From NCBI GenBank assembly GCA_030068145.1, contig JAPJBO010000936.1:1-64000 (forward strand): DNA of 64,000 bases, written 5' to 3'. The position numbers and the translations under genes were made by a program. Every line of letters starts with the position of its first letter. The first letter of the stretch is position 1. Below the pieces are notes generated by a model. It had not been told where the DNA came from and ran no database searches. It worked only from the letters and a program-made list of their open reading frames with translations. Origin of the DNA: Diplonema papillatum. Its lineage: Eukaryota > Euglenozoa > Diplonemea > Diplonemida > Diplonemidae. Positions 30,289-40,533 of the stretch are shown here, in pieces.

Positions 30289-30371
30289 TGCTGCGCCGCC
30301 GCCGCTGCCTGCGCGACGCCTTGCACCGGCGGCAGCAGCGGCACCGCTCCGGGGACCGGCGGCTGCCACAT
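30075..30371 (-). CDS. PRP38B-like: PRP38B-like splicing factor, exon 1
   Basis: The ATG at 30371 opens 99 codons up to the donor GCGAAA/GTATGC. The N-terminus is Pro/Ala-rich, with glutamine runs at residues ~27-39, as in animal PRP38B N-termini. The last residues, SMGLEAKLLTNILEDYYAK, match the conserved start of the PRP38 domain, so this exon supplies the beginning of the fold completed by 25633-24563. The intron is ~4.44 kb and consists mostly of satellite DNA. A pyrimidine-poor leader precedes the ATG, so I cannot identify a spliced-leader site. Confidence 0.8.
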
Positions 30372-30479
30372 TGGATTAAAGTCTTGCCTTCCTGTGTTTC
30401 GGGGACGGGAGTTGGATGCGGAAAGACCAAGTGTGGGAAGACTCGGTCAGTTAGGACGGACAGCCCTTTGCGGAAACTG

Positions 30480-31012
30480 GCCGCTCCAGGAACGTGACGG
30501 TCAACCTCAGCTTGCAAAGCTTGAGTCGGAGGCAGCACAGTGCTACAACCCCGTCCGCTTTGCCCTGTGACTGACCGCCTCGACGAGTTTGCGTTCAAGC
30601 CCCAAGGTGCGCCGCGCCTAGATGCTTTAGTTTTGAAAAACGGCAGCCTCTTGACCCGTAGGCCCGTGGCTCTGCAGTACCGCCGAACACGTGAAGCTTG
30701 GCTCCCATGTAGCACCCCTGGTACCTTAGACAGCCCTTTGCGGAAAGTGGCCGGTCCAGGAACGTGACGGTCAACGGACAAGCTTGAGTCGGAGGCAGCA
30801 CAGTGCTACAACCCCGTCCGCTCTGCCCTGCGGCTGACCGTCTCGACGAGCTTGCGTTCGGCGCGAGCGCCAAAACCCAAGGTGCGCCACGCCTAGATAC
30901 TTTAGTTTGGAAAGTCGGAAGTCACTTGACCCGTAGGCCCGTGGCTCTGCAGTACCGCCGAACACGTGAAGCTTGGCTCCCATGTAGCACGCTTCCCCTG
31001 GTACCTTAGACA
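30480..31012 (-). repeat. ~265-bp dispersed repeat, copies 3 and 4 in tandem
   Basis: Two adjacent reverse-strand copies (about 30480-30720 and 30750-31010), each beginning in its own sense with CTAAGGTACCAGGGG. They lie just upstream of PRP38B exon 1. A shared CAGCCCTTTGCGGAAA sequence joins the two. Confidence 0.8.
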
Positions 31013-31490
31013 ACCCTTGTGAGGAACCAATAAGTAGAGCGTAATGTACCTACGTGGAAAACTCTAGTATTCCACAAACCCTGAACAAAGAGTGTGCGGC
31101 CAGATAAGACCGACTCCCCAACCAGCCGCGGGGCGACGAGGGGAAGAGGTGGGAAAACGGGGGTTTGCCTGGTGGCTTAATTTGAAAATTCTTTGAGCTG
31201 TATTAGGGTCTGGGGTTTCGTACGCCTTCACCATGATTAAGTGCGCAAATTGTGTCAGCCGAAGCTGGTGAAGCTTCGACGCCACCCGAACCTCAGCTTA
31301 AAATGCTTACGGTGGAGCGGGGAATCGGTGCAGTGGTAATGTGGTCAGGTGAGTTGTGTATCGAATCGGAAACTAGACAACAGTTACCTTCATCGGATCC
31401 GCGTACCTGCAACGTCAGAAGTAGCAGAGAAAGAAGGGGATGCCGGGCAGCCAGCGCGCACTGCACAAGAGTCGGGTTTGGCGTGCTGCT
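31013..31490. other. No gene recognised
   Basis: I see nothing assignable; short open frames lack support. Confidence 0.3.
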
Positions 31491-31491
31491 G

Positions 31492-32600
31492 CCTTGTTGA
31501 AGGGAGCAGGCCTGCAGGTGCGGCCTCTGTGCTACTTTGGTTTGTGTTTCCAACGATCGTGTGGGCGTACAGACGGGTTTGGCGTGCTGCTGCCTTGATG
31601 AAGGGAGCAGGCCTGCAGGTGCGGCCTCTGTGCTACTTTGGTGTGTTTCCAACGATCGTATGGGCGTACAGACGGGTTTGGTGTGCTGCTGCCTCGTTGA
31701 AGGGAGCAGGCCTGCAGGTGCGGCCTCTGTGCTGCTTTGGTTTGTGTTTCCAACGATCGTATGGGCGTACAGACGGGTTTGGTGTGCTGCTGCCTTGTTG
31801 AAGGGAGCAGGCCTGCAGGTGCGGCCTCTGTGCTGCTTTGGTTTGTGTTTCCAACGATCGTATGGGCGTACAGACGGGTTTGGTGTGCTGCTGCCTTGTT
31901 GAAGGGAGCAGGCCTGCAGGTGCGGCCTCTGTGCTGCTTTGGTTTGTGTTTCCAACGATCGTATGGGCGTACAGACGGGTTTGGTGTGCTGCTGCCTTGT
32001 TGAAGGGAGCAGGCCTGCAGGTGCGGCCTCTGTGCTGCTTTGGTTTGTGTTTCCAACGATCGTATGGGCGTACAGACGGGTTTGGTGTGCTGCTGCCTTG
32101 TTGAAGGGAGCAGGCCTGCAGGTGCGGCCTCTGTGCTGCTTTGGTTTGTGTTTCCAACGATCGTATGGGCGTACAGACGGGTTTGGTGTGCTGCTGCCTT
32201 GTTGAAGGGAGCAGGCCTGCAGGTGCGGCCTCTGTGCTGCTTTGGTTTGTGTTTCCAACGATCGTATGGGCGTACAGACGGGTTTGGTGTGCTGCTGCCT
32301 TGTTGAAGGGAGCAGGCCTGCAGGTGCGGCCTCTGTGCTGCTTTGGTTTGTGTTTCCAACGATCGTATGGGCGTACAGACGGGTTTGGTGTGCTGCTGCC
32401 TTGTTGAAGGGAGCAGGCCTGCAGGTGCGGCCTCTGTGCTGCTTTGGTTTGTGTTTCCAACGATCGTATGGGCGTACAGACGGGTTTGGTGTGCTGCTGC
32501 CTTGTTGAAGGGAGCAGGCCTGCAGGTGCGGCCTCTGTGCTGCTTTGGTTTGTGTTTCCAACGATCGTGTAGGCGTACAGATTATGGTGCCTTTCGACCT
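31492..32600. repeat. 101-bp minisatellite, about 11 units
   Basis: Unit landmarks are TTGTGTTTCCAACGATCGTA, GGGCGTACAGACGGGTTTGG and GGGAGCAGGCCTGCAGGTGC. Inner units are almost identical, while the first two differ slightly. The period is not a multiple of three, yet both strands stay open across it. That produces long but probably meaningless reading frames (up to 457 codons). Confidence 0.95.
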
Positions 32601-34262
32601 TTTTGTGTGTTTGTAAGGTTCAGCTTTTGGTGCATGTGGCCGGTGGTCGAGGGCGACACAACTCACGCTTGAGCCCGGATGCCTACAAGCTCGCCGAGGC
32701 TCCTTCCGGAAACAGCGGGGATGAAGAGATTACTAGCAAGGCACGATTACCACTGTTCATAGAGCACAGGTCTTGATGCGAGGGGTTTATCCCAGCCTTC
32801 TGAATACCAGCAGTACGCTGATGCCCAGCAAACTGGGCTACCTTGCAGCCTGAGTTCTGGATCCAGCTACGAGCTTTTTAACAGCAGCAGCACTACGCTA
32901 TTGGTGCTGGAAGTACCGCGGGTGCTGGCACCACCGTCGATTGTCGTTTCGCGGCCGCCGGCTTCTTGGAGCTGGCAAATGGTGCATTTTGCTCTGGGTT
33001 AACAGTAGGTCCTGCAGACGGCTCACTGAATCGTCTCAGAATGACACCACCCTATTCCTGTACATCGCACCTTCACGGCTCGCTGCATGAAGGGAAGCGA
33101 AAATACTTGGCGGCGCAATGCCTTTTGTGCACTGCACACATGCCAGAGCCCAAGCCTTGAGTCATAGGACGGGGTGGGGTTTTGACAGTACGTCTCCAGG
33201 CGGCTCTTGAATTGTCGCAGGAGGCTGACAGCTGCAACTCATCGCCACCAGCCTCGGCTCGCTGAATCAGGCAGGAGCAGACTGTGTGGCCAAAGCCTTT
33301 CGTTCGCATGCCCAGTGTCCAAGAACTCTACAGCTCCGTCCTGGGCGGTTAAGGCAACAGCATAAAAACTGGCGACAAGTGTATGAGGCATTCGACCGCG
33401 TGGGTTTAACAGCAGGTCTGCAGACGGCTCACTATATCATCCAAGACGACCTCTTCCAATTCCTCAACAGTCTCGCTGAATCAAGAGGGGACGAATGAGG
33501 AAAGTCCACACTGCAGCGTAAATGTTTGCTCGAAACATTGTCTGCCCAGTGGCCTAAAGCAAGAGATTTGTCCGTTCGAAGCATGAGAGCTGCCAGCGAA
33601 CCTGGAAAGGTGCGTCGGCAGAATCGCTTAATGCGACGAACAGCTAGCCCGTTGGGCAAAGAACTTTGTATTGATTGGCAGCCAGTGGGGTTACTTCCGC
33701 AGAAAATGACGCCCGAAGATGGTACAGGCCCGCTGGACGGCAATGTCGTCAAATGCGATTGTAACGTGGTCGCCGCCGCTACACCTGGATCTCAGCGAAA
33801 GCGAGAGAGATGATTAGTTTTTTTTTGTGTTTCCGACGATCCCGTGGGACGTACAGATTGGTGTCTTTCGACCTTTTGTTTGTTTGTGAGGTTCAGCTTG
33901 GTGCGTGTGGTCGGTGGGCGGGGGGGGGGGTTGGTTAGGAAGCTCTACTGTATCGGGCTAGACTTTAATTCATGCTTGAGCCAGGATGCCCACTCCGCAG
34001 CCTTTCCGCTGGGCTCTTGGTAGCTGATCCGCTCGCATACACTTTTCATTATTATTTTTTTTTATTATTATTATTTTACAGCATACTAGCTCTGACCTCG
34101 ACCCCCGAGCCCAGAACTGGTAAACTGGTCTGCATCAAAAAATTTGTGCACAGGGGGTTGCAGGAGGGCAGGCACCCCCGTTCGGCAACGAATGCCTGCA
34201 GAGCGAAGTCGTACCGGATAGCGGTGGGATGGTGGACAAAGAACGAAGAAAGCCATACGCCT
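32601..34262. other. Unassigned stretch with internal duplication
   Basis: GCAGACGGCTCACT with flanking GGTTTAACAG-like sequence appears near 33000 and near 33410. A plus-strand frame at 33526-33813 (95 codons) is protein-like but unidentified. Near 33820 a TTTGTGTTTCCGACGATCCC segment with GTACAGATTGGTGTC resembles the end of the minisatellite at 32.56 kb. No secure gene. Confidence 0.3.
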
Positions 34263-34461
34263 GCTACGGGAAACAAAGGGACGAGTGGGCCAGCAACAGC
34301 GTCAGTGGTAACAAAGGGACGAGTGGGCCAGCAACAGCGTCAGTGGTAAACAAAGGGACGAGTGGGCCAGCAACAGCGACAGTGGGAAACAGAGGGACGA
34401 GTGGGCCAGCAACAGCGTCAGTGGGAAACAAAGGGACGAGTGGGCCAGCAACAGCGTCAAT
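34263..34461. repeat. 37-39-bp minisatellite, five units
   Basis: Unit landmark AAAGGGACGAGTGGGCCAGC followed by AACAGCGTCAGTGG; five copies with lengths of 37-39 bp. Confidence 0.9.
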
Positions 34462-34535
34462 GAAGGGCCGATTGCAGCAGCCTTGGGTTAGTCATCATAT
34501 TTTTGCGCATGACTCCCACTTTGTCGACGCACGCT

Positions 34536-34865
34536 TCATACTCCGGCCACGTGGCGAAGTTCAGCGTTCTTGGGCTCGCAATCCACGCATTGAGGTACGC
34601 CTCCATAGCGCTCCTCGGGATACCGCTGCCTGAACGGGCCATTGAGCCCGAGCATTAGCACGTCGGTCAGCGTCTGCTCGTGAAGCCTCTTCCTGGCTTT
34701 TGTCAACACCCTTTTCATGTTTGAAAAGACACGCTCGACCGATGCTGTCCCCATTGGCAGGACAACAGCAAGGGCAAACAGCTTGTTTGTCTCTGGAAAT
34801 GCCGTCGAAAGGTTCGATGACTTCAGCAGCCCCAGCATGACGTCTTGCAATGCACCCGGTGGTTG
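34536..34865 (-). pseudogene. hAT transposase C-terminal (dimerisation) fragment
   Basis: The minus strand encodes about 110 residues with the hallmark of the hAT dimerisation domain: LFALAVVLPMGTASVERVFS, then NMKRVLTKARKRLHEQTLTD and VLMLGLNG. The upstream catalytic part is missing; the frame runs into palindromic GTACACTGTGG-type repeats at about 34873-34940. It is therefore a terminal remnant. The short tail after the domain reads to a natural stop. Confidence 0.8.
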
Positions 34866-35060
34866 AACACGGTGGTAGTACACTGTGGTACCCTGTACAC
34901 ACTGTAGTACACAGTGTGTAGTACACTGTGGGTACCCGGTTCCTCCGGGAAAATAATAATAACTGAGATTTTTTTTTTTTTTTGACCCAGACCAGTTTCC
35001 AGACCAACTCTGGTCTGGCGACCAGCTGACCCCCCCCAAGCTAGTAGGCTGTTATTTTAC
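34866..35060. other. Palindromic GTACAC repeats and poly-T
   Basis: CTGTACACACTG / CAGTGTGTAG and GTAGTACACTGTGG form nested inverted repeats at 34873-34940, followed by an ~18-T run. Confidence 0.6.
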
Positions 35061-35067
35061 TTTTCAA

Positions 35068-35227
35068 AGGGGGGGTCAAATAATAACACAGTTATTTGAC
35101 ACACGTCTGGTTGCCTAAAAACACTACCACTACTTGATCCTGCTGCTGTTCGGCTACCCGGAACTTTTTTTAGTATTCGACAAATCGAATAATAACACAG
35201 GTGTTATTATCCGACCCCCCCCCCCCC
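35068..35227. mobile_element. MITE with poly-G/C termini, copy 1
   Basis: The ends are GGGGGGGTCAAATAATAACA (left) and a right end with AATAATAACA...TGTTATTATCCGACCCCCC. The interior shares GTTATTTGACACACGTCTGG and GGCTACCCGGAACTTTTTTT with the copy at 58222-58376. About 160 bp; no coding capacity. Confidence 0.85.
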
Positions 35228-35229
35228 TT

Positions 35230-36760
35230 AGTTGTCGACAACATCTTTTGTTTTGAGGTGTCGTTCAGATGTAAATATAAAGCCGTCGAGGAAGCGGTGC
35301 GGTGCTAACTTAGGATCCAGATCCGCAGCGGGTCGAAGGAACACGACGGACGGCTCCAGTCGATGGCAAAGTCTGGTGCTGAAGTAAGGTCCAGACCCAC
35401 GGATCGCAGACACAAACGCCGAGCGGCTTACAGTCGATGCCATCGCCGCAGGGATGGTGCGCCGCAACACGTGGTCTCCTGGTCTCAGCGAAACGGAAGT
35501 GATGCTGTGCTCAACTAAGGTTCAAACCCACCCGATCGCAGGCACAGACGTCGAGCCACACGTCGATGTCGAATGTCGTATTCGGATTCTGACGTGGCTG
35601 TTTGCTTGCCGACGAACACCAGGACTCAGTGAAAGTGATGCAGGCTGAAGCAAGATCCAGACCCGCGGGATCGCAAGAAGACAAACGCCGAGCGGCTCAC
35701 AGTCGATGCCATTGTCGCAAATGGATGGTGACGTGGACACCGCTGCAACACGTGGTGTCGTGGTCTCAGCGAAAACGAAAGTGATGCTGTGCTCAACTAA
35801 GGTTCAAACCCACCCGATCGCAGGCACAGACGCCGAGCCACACGTCGATGTCGAATGTCGTATTCGGATTCTGACGCGGCTGTTTGCTTGCCGACGAACA
35901 CCAGGACTCAGTGAAAGTGATGCGGTGCTGAAGCAAGATCCAGACCCGCAGGATCGCAACAAGACACAAACGCCGAGCAGCTACACACACGTCGATGCCA
36001 TTGTCGCAAATGGATGGTGACGTGGACCGCCGCAACACGTGGTCTCCTGGTCTCAGCGAAAACGCAAGTGATACTGTGCTCAACTAAGACCCAAACCCAC
36101 ACGATTGCAGGCACAAACACGGATGCTTGCTTGCCGACGAACGCCAGGACGCATGCCACCGTCGTCAATGGCGATTCTGACGCGGCTCATGTCCGCAGGA
36201 TCGCAAAAAGAGCCGATGTCAATGTCGTATTCGGATTCTGACGTCGCTGCTTGGCGACGAACACCAGGACTCAGAGAAAGTGATGCAGTACACGAGCAGA
36301 TCTAGACCCGCAGGATCGCAAGAAGACACAAACACCGAGCTCACAGTCGATGTCAATGTCGCACTCGGATTCTGACGTCGCTGCTTGGCGACGAACACCA
36401 GGACTCAGAGAAAGTGATGCAGTACACGAGCAAGATCTAGACCCGCAGGATCGCAACACCGAGCTCACAGTCGATGCGATGTCGTGTCGCACTCGGATTC
36501 TGACGTGGCTGCTTGCTTGCCGGCGAACATCAGGACTCAGTGAAAGTGATGCGGTGCTCAAGCAAGATCCAGACCCGCAGGATCGCAAACACCGAGCTCA
36601 CAGTCGATGCGATGTCGTGTCGCACTCGGATTCTGACGTGGCTGCTTGCTTGCCGACGAACATCAGGACTCAGTGAAAGTGATGCGGTGCTCAAGCAAGA
36701 TCCAGACCCGCAGGATCGCAAGAAGACACAAACGCCGAGCGGCTCACCCAACGAGGCTGG
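35230..36760. repeat. Degenerate ~110-150-bp tandem repeat field
   Basis: Roughly ten variable units share TTCGGATTCTGACGTGGCTG, GCCGACGAACACCAGGACTC, AGTGAAAGTGATGC and CCAGACCCGCAGGATCGCAA. Unit lengths vary through internal deletions and some are joined out of order, so it is an old minisatellite. Open frames across it are not conserved. Confidence 0.85.
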
Positions 36761-36769
36761 TGGTGCGTA

Positions 36770-37695
36770 GGCGGGTTGACGTCGTTGTCGATCGAAGGCG
36801 ACTGCTCAATGCAGGCGACCCTGGCTCTTTTCAGCATCGCGACGTGCTCAGCAAACGGCACACTTTCGGGACAGCTCGGCAGCGAGCCGACCGATGGCAG
36901 CGGCGGAGATGTAGACAGAGTGGTGTCTGCGGGACTGCCGGCGTGCAAAGAGCCCTTCCGCGCTTGCTTCGCGGCCGGATGGGTGGACTTGAACGGATAG
37001 GCGGGCTCTGCTGAAGTAGGTTGAGGAGTCGGTGATTTCGAGTCGGAGTTCGAGGGGTGTTTTGGTGTGTTTCTGGAGGGTGGACGGGCGGATGAGGAGG
37101 AGTGGAGGTCTGCGGCGCTGGACCAGGTGTTCCGCCGGCGGGGGCGGGGGTGGGCGGTGTGGGGCTGGAGCGTGAGGCAGTGGGGCGACGGCGCGAATCT
37201 TTTGCAGGGGTCCGGCAGGGACGGGACGGTGCGCGGACGGGAAGCGCCGAGCGGGCGGCTGTCGCACGTGGTGCGGTGAGTGATCGCGGCGAAGATCGCG
37301 GCAGTGTCGGTGGGGAAGACGTCGTCGCTGCCGGCGGGGTGGAGGGAATGGGAAGCTGCGTGCCGAGGGCTTCCGGGCGTGGTGCGGTGAGTGATCGCGG
37401 CAAAGATCGCTGCCGTGTCGGCGGGGAAGATGTCACCGCCGCACGCAGGGAGGGGCGAATAGGAAGCTGCGTGCCGAGGGCTTCCGGGCGCGGTGCGGTG
37501 AGTGATCGCGGGATTCGGCTCCAACTGCGCGACGCGAGCCGAAGCGGGCATGCTTCGCGTCATCGGATTTGGGTCGCTTCTCTTGCCTGGGCAAGGCACA
37601 CCATGGGTCAACTGCTGGATGGCGGTCAGAGGTGGAGTCGCAGAGCTGACGTATTTCAACTTCTTGGCACAGGCCAGCCTCACCTGCCGCGCCAC
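36770..37695 (-). CDS. Hypothetical Ser/Thr/Pro-rich protein segment
   Basis: An uninterrupted minus-strand frame of just over 300 codons. The N-terminal part contains three imperfect repeats built on AITHRT, then PGSPRHAAS, then FPADTAAIFA. The C-terminal part is disordered and rich in Ser, Pro and Thr (PPSRNTPKHPSNSDSKSPTP), with a final cationic patch MLKRARVACIEQ. Composition is unlike the neighbouring repeats, which argues for real coding, but no domain is recognised and the 5' border is uncertain (possible acceptor near 37700). The 3' end runs into the degenerate repeat field. Confidence 0.4.
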
Positions 37696-37879
37696 TGCGG
37701 TGCTCGGTCGCGAGAGCTTGACAGGTGTCTCGAGCTCGTCTGCTTCGAAGCAAACAGTTGGCGACGGGCCTGCGGGTGGTGTTTTTTAGACTGGGTGCGT
37801 TTTTTAGAGTGAACACACATGACAAGTACTTACTAGTCATGGATTTTACTTGCCATTGTACTTGTCATACGACATGTAC

Positions 37880-38008
37880 AACGTGATGTGTTCAATACTA
37901 AGCATTTATTCGGCAAGATAATTTCCGTGAATTTTGTCGAGGTGTCGGTTTTAGTCCCGAGGGAGGCCCGAGGGGGGGTTTGCAACCCCGAGCCACGAGC
38001 GGAATGTT
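37880..38008. repeat. Dispersed ~110-bp module, copy 1
   Basis: CATTTATTCGGCAAGATAAT, GGTGTCGGTTTTAGTCCCGA and GGTTTGCAACCCCGAGCCAC recur at 40430-40533, where the module truncates the piggyBac frame. Confidence 0.75.
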
Positions 38009-38059
38009 TAGCACTGAGTTCTTTTAAGTACATGAACCACATGGATTAGCATGCACTGC

Positions 38060-38285
38060 GTCGCCACTTAAGGTTGCTTTATGACGTCGTCACCTGTCAT
38101 TGCGTCGTCAAGGTCGAGTACTTCTGGCGCCAGGGGCGCTGGGCTTTCTTGCGGTTCTGGAGATTGCGTGGAGTGAGGGGCACAGGTGCGGACAGGCTTG
38201 CACGTCTCGAGGGCACTGGAGTGCTTGGGGACGTCGGACGTTTCTGGTAGCTGCTTGCTTTAAGGGCCTTCCTCTTTTTCAGTTG
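38060..38285 (-). CDS. Terminal exon module ending LDLDDAMTGDDVIKQP
   Basis: In gene sense: SKQLPETSDVPKHSSALETC, then STQSPEPQESPAPLAPEVLD and LDDAMTGDDVIKQP, followed by a stop. The copy at 39010-39210 keeps the ending QSPEPQESP..LDLDDAMTGDDVIK in frame despite substitutions, which suggests past selection on this frame. An in-frame stop separates it from the upstream Lys-rich end of the Cys/His protein, so a splice between them is required if they belong together. Domain unknown; acidic C-terminus. Confidence 0.35.
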
Positions 38286-38289
38286 CACC

Positions 38290-38947
38290 CCTGGTCGCCT
38301 TCGCCTTCTTCCGCTTGCGGCCGGCGATCGGGCTCTCCTTCGGGGTGCCGAGCACCCTCTTCTTCAACGCTGGTCGTTCGCCGGTCCCTGGCGTTGGTGG
38401 CGGCCTCTTGGCCGCCCGTCCGGTCGCCGCCGTCTTCTGCTTCGCTACGGCAGGCGGCGCCTGCGCCGCGCGCTTTCCCGCCGGCGTTGTACGCCCACCT
38501 GGGCGGGTGAGAGGGGTCTCTTCTTCTTTTTGCTGTGCCGGGGGTTGCCGGGGCGTTCGGTTCGTTGGGTTGGTGGCCGCGGCGGCAGCACGCTGCCGGT
38601 CTCCTCTGCGTCAACGTAGGGAGCCTCCTGCATTCTTGGCAGGTTCCTCTGCCATGCGTGCGGCAGGCATGATGCCCGCTGGGGCAGCACGCCGCCGCCG
38701 TCTTGCACTCGCCGCATTTCGTCGTGCTGTGCTCCACGCACACCGCGATCGGCTGCCCGTCGTCAGCGTGGTGATGGTGCCGACAGCACATCTCTACCGT
38801 GGGTACGTCCCTCCGTACGAGTGCTCGGCACGCCTCACACTTCCCCTTGTGGTGGGTCGCGCAGGTGACGAGCGCTTTCTCTACTCCGACGCCCGGCATA
38901 TGCACGGGGTCGGGGTGCAGCTGTGGTGGGGCAGGCATGTTTAGCAT
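38290..38947 (-). CDS. Cys/His-repeat protein with basic tail
   Basis: From the ATG at 38947 the first ~125 residues hold three C-x2-H-x4-C-x2-C units (CATHHKGKCEAC, CVEHSTTKCGEC, CRTHGRGTCQEC). They alternate with CC-x-H-type pairs (CCRHHHH, CCPSGHH, CCRRGHQ), a regular zinc-ligand spacing reminiscent of B-box or treble-clef modules. After residue ~140 the frame degrades. A sister frame instead encodes a Lys/Pro-rich nuclear-like tail (TGRAAKRPPPTPGTGE, then LKKRVLGTPKES). The switch falls at a run of five A residues, so either a one-base assembly error or a true frameshift lies there. Function unknown; nucleic-acid or protein binding in the nucleus is a guess. Confidence 0.5.
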
Positions 38948-39215
38948 TGAGTTCTTTTAAGTACATGAACCACATGGATTAGCATGCACGGTGTCGCCGC
39001 TTAAGGTTACTTTATGACGTCGTCGCCTGTCATTGCGTCGTCAAGGTCGAGTCCTTGTGGCGCCAGGGGCACCGGGCTTTCTTGCGGTTCTGGAGATTGC
39101 GTGGGGGGGCACAGGTGCGGACAGGCTTGCACGTTTTTCACTCTTGAGGGCACTGGAGTGCTTGGGGACGTCGGACGTTTCTGGTAGCTGCTTGCTCTAA
39201 GGGCCTTCCTCTGCG
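38938..39215 (-). repeat. Upstream duplicate of the terminal exon module
   Basis: It repeats 38009-38280 (TTCTTTTAAGTACATGAACC, GCTTTCTTGCGGTTCTGGAG, GGACGTCGGACGTTTCTGGT). The last part of the unit (CCTTCTTCCGCTTGCGGCCG) recurs once more at about 39430-39490 after a stray satellite unit. Confidence 0.85.
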
Positions 39216-39395
39216 CATTACTGAAGCAATACAATGGTAGGTAGTGCTGTTTAACATTCCTGTCGGTTTCCAACAATCTAGCCACACATCCGTGGCGAAT
39301 CGTGCTCATGATAACGGAGCAAGCACCCGGTGTTGCAGGCGCAGTACACTTGAGGCAGTCCCTAGTGGAACTGGGCTCTAAGCATGCGCATTTCT
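39208..39395. repeat. Single stray unit of the 26-30 kb satellite
   Basis: It contains CTAGCCACACATCCGTGGCG and GAGCAAGCACCCGGTGTTGC, about 90% like the intronic array 10 kb away. Confidence 0.9.
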
Positions 39396-39777
39396 TCGTT
39401 GCACCCCTGACTCGGGTGTGGCCGCTTTCGCCTTCTTCCGCTTGCGGCCGGCGATCGGGCTCTCCTTCGGGGGGCCGAGCACCCGAATGTTTAGCATTGG
39501 GTTCTTTGGGATAATTAGCTTATAGCCACCAAGAAACTTTTTATTTAGCATATAGCCACAAAAAACTTTTTATTTAGCTTATAGCCAGGAGGGCCTGAAA
39601 CTTTTTATTTAGCTTGTAGCCACAAAAAACTTTTTATTGGGAAAAATAAATTCCCTCTGGTGGAAATGGCTTGAGGAGCGTGACGATAAATTTCGCTTAT
39701 TTTTTGACAGGATTCCGTTGTGTTTACACAGGCCGGACAAATAAACGAATTTATTTTTTCCGATCTCGGAATTTATT

Positions 39778-39882
39778 TTGCGCCGCCAGCTATTTTCAGT
39801 CGAAACAAATAAATGAAATTTATTGTCCCTAGGGAAATAAATTCGTTTATTTTTACGACTGAAAATAGCTGGCGGCGCAGAA
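39778..39882. repeat. Long near-perfect hairpin
   Basis: GCGCCGCCAGCTATTTTCAG...CCTAGG...CTGAAAATAGCTGGCGGCGC, with arms of ~45 bases, AT-rich inner arms and a CCTAGG centre. It would fold as a stable cruciform or hairpin. Confidence 0.85.
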
Positions 39883-40016
39883 TAAGGTCGTAGGCAGAAA
39901 TCTGTAGGGGAGACCCCTCGCAAATTTTTTTTTCTCCCTGTGGTGAGTGAAATCGCGTGTTTTGAGCTCGTTTTGAGTCTAATTCATCCTTTCTGATCCA
40001 TATCAAGACCTCGCAG

Positions 40017-40190
40017 AAAGAAAACCGCAGCACTTGTCCGCAGCGCTCATCCAACAGTCCTACCCAGCACGACAGCACCTGTGCAGTCCTTCATGCAAGC
40101 GCCCATGCAAGCAGCATCGTATGTTGTGAACTACAACGTCAACCTGCCGGGACTCCCCCAGTTGCAGCAGAACAACCAGGCACATTGATC
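40017..40190 (+). CDS. Possible small terminal exon, Gln/Pro-rich
   Basis: After a potential acceptor CTCGCAG the plus strand reads KKTAALVRSAHPTVLPSTTA, then QSFMQAPMQAASYVVNYNVN and LPGLPQLQQNNQAH, ending in TGA. Composition is protein-like and unlike the flanks. No family recognised; no upstream exon identified. Confidence 0.3.
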
Positions 40191-40209
40191 TGTGACCCGT
40201 CACTTACAA

Positions 40210-40390
40210 CAACTCCACTCCTACACAACGTTCTGCTACGCAATGTCTCAGACACACAACGTTCTGCTACGCAACGTTCTGCTAAACACCAACGTAACTG
40301 CAAAGCAATATGCTCAACGTCTTACACAACGTTCTGCCGTGCACATTTGCTACGCAACGTTCTGCTAGACACCAACATAACTGCAAAGCA
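40210..40390 (+). repeat. Repeated CACAACGTTCTGCTACGCAA units
   Basis: The motif ACGTTCTGCTACGCAA or variants occurs five times; AACTGCAAAGCA with a CACCAACRTAACT lead occurs twice. Confidence 0.7.
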
Positions 40391-40427
40391 GTGTGGTTTT
40401 CTTTCCATCCTCGGGAATTTAGTTTTC

Positions 40428-40533
40428 CCAATAAAATCATTTATTCGGCAATAATTTCCGCCAATTTTGCCTCGGTGTCGGTTTTAGTCCCTCGGGAGGC
40501 CCTCGGGGGCGTTTGCAACCCCTCGCCACTCGC
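40428..40533. repeat. Dispersed ~110-bp module, copy 2
   Basis: Same module as 37880-38008 (TTTATTCGGCAATAATTTCC, GGTGTCGGTTTTAGTCCCTC). Its inner end coincides with the premature end of the piggyBac frame. Confidence 0.75.

Noticed and set aside
31293-32666. 457-codon minus-strand protein
   Set aside because: Entirely derived from the 101-bp minisatellite read in rotating phase.
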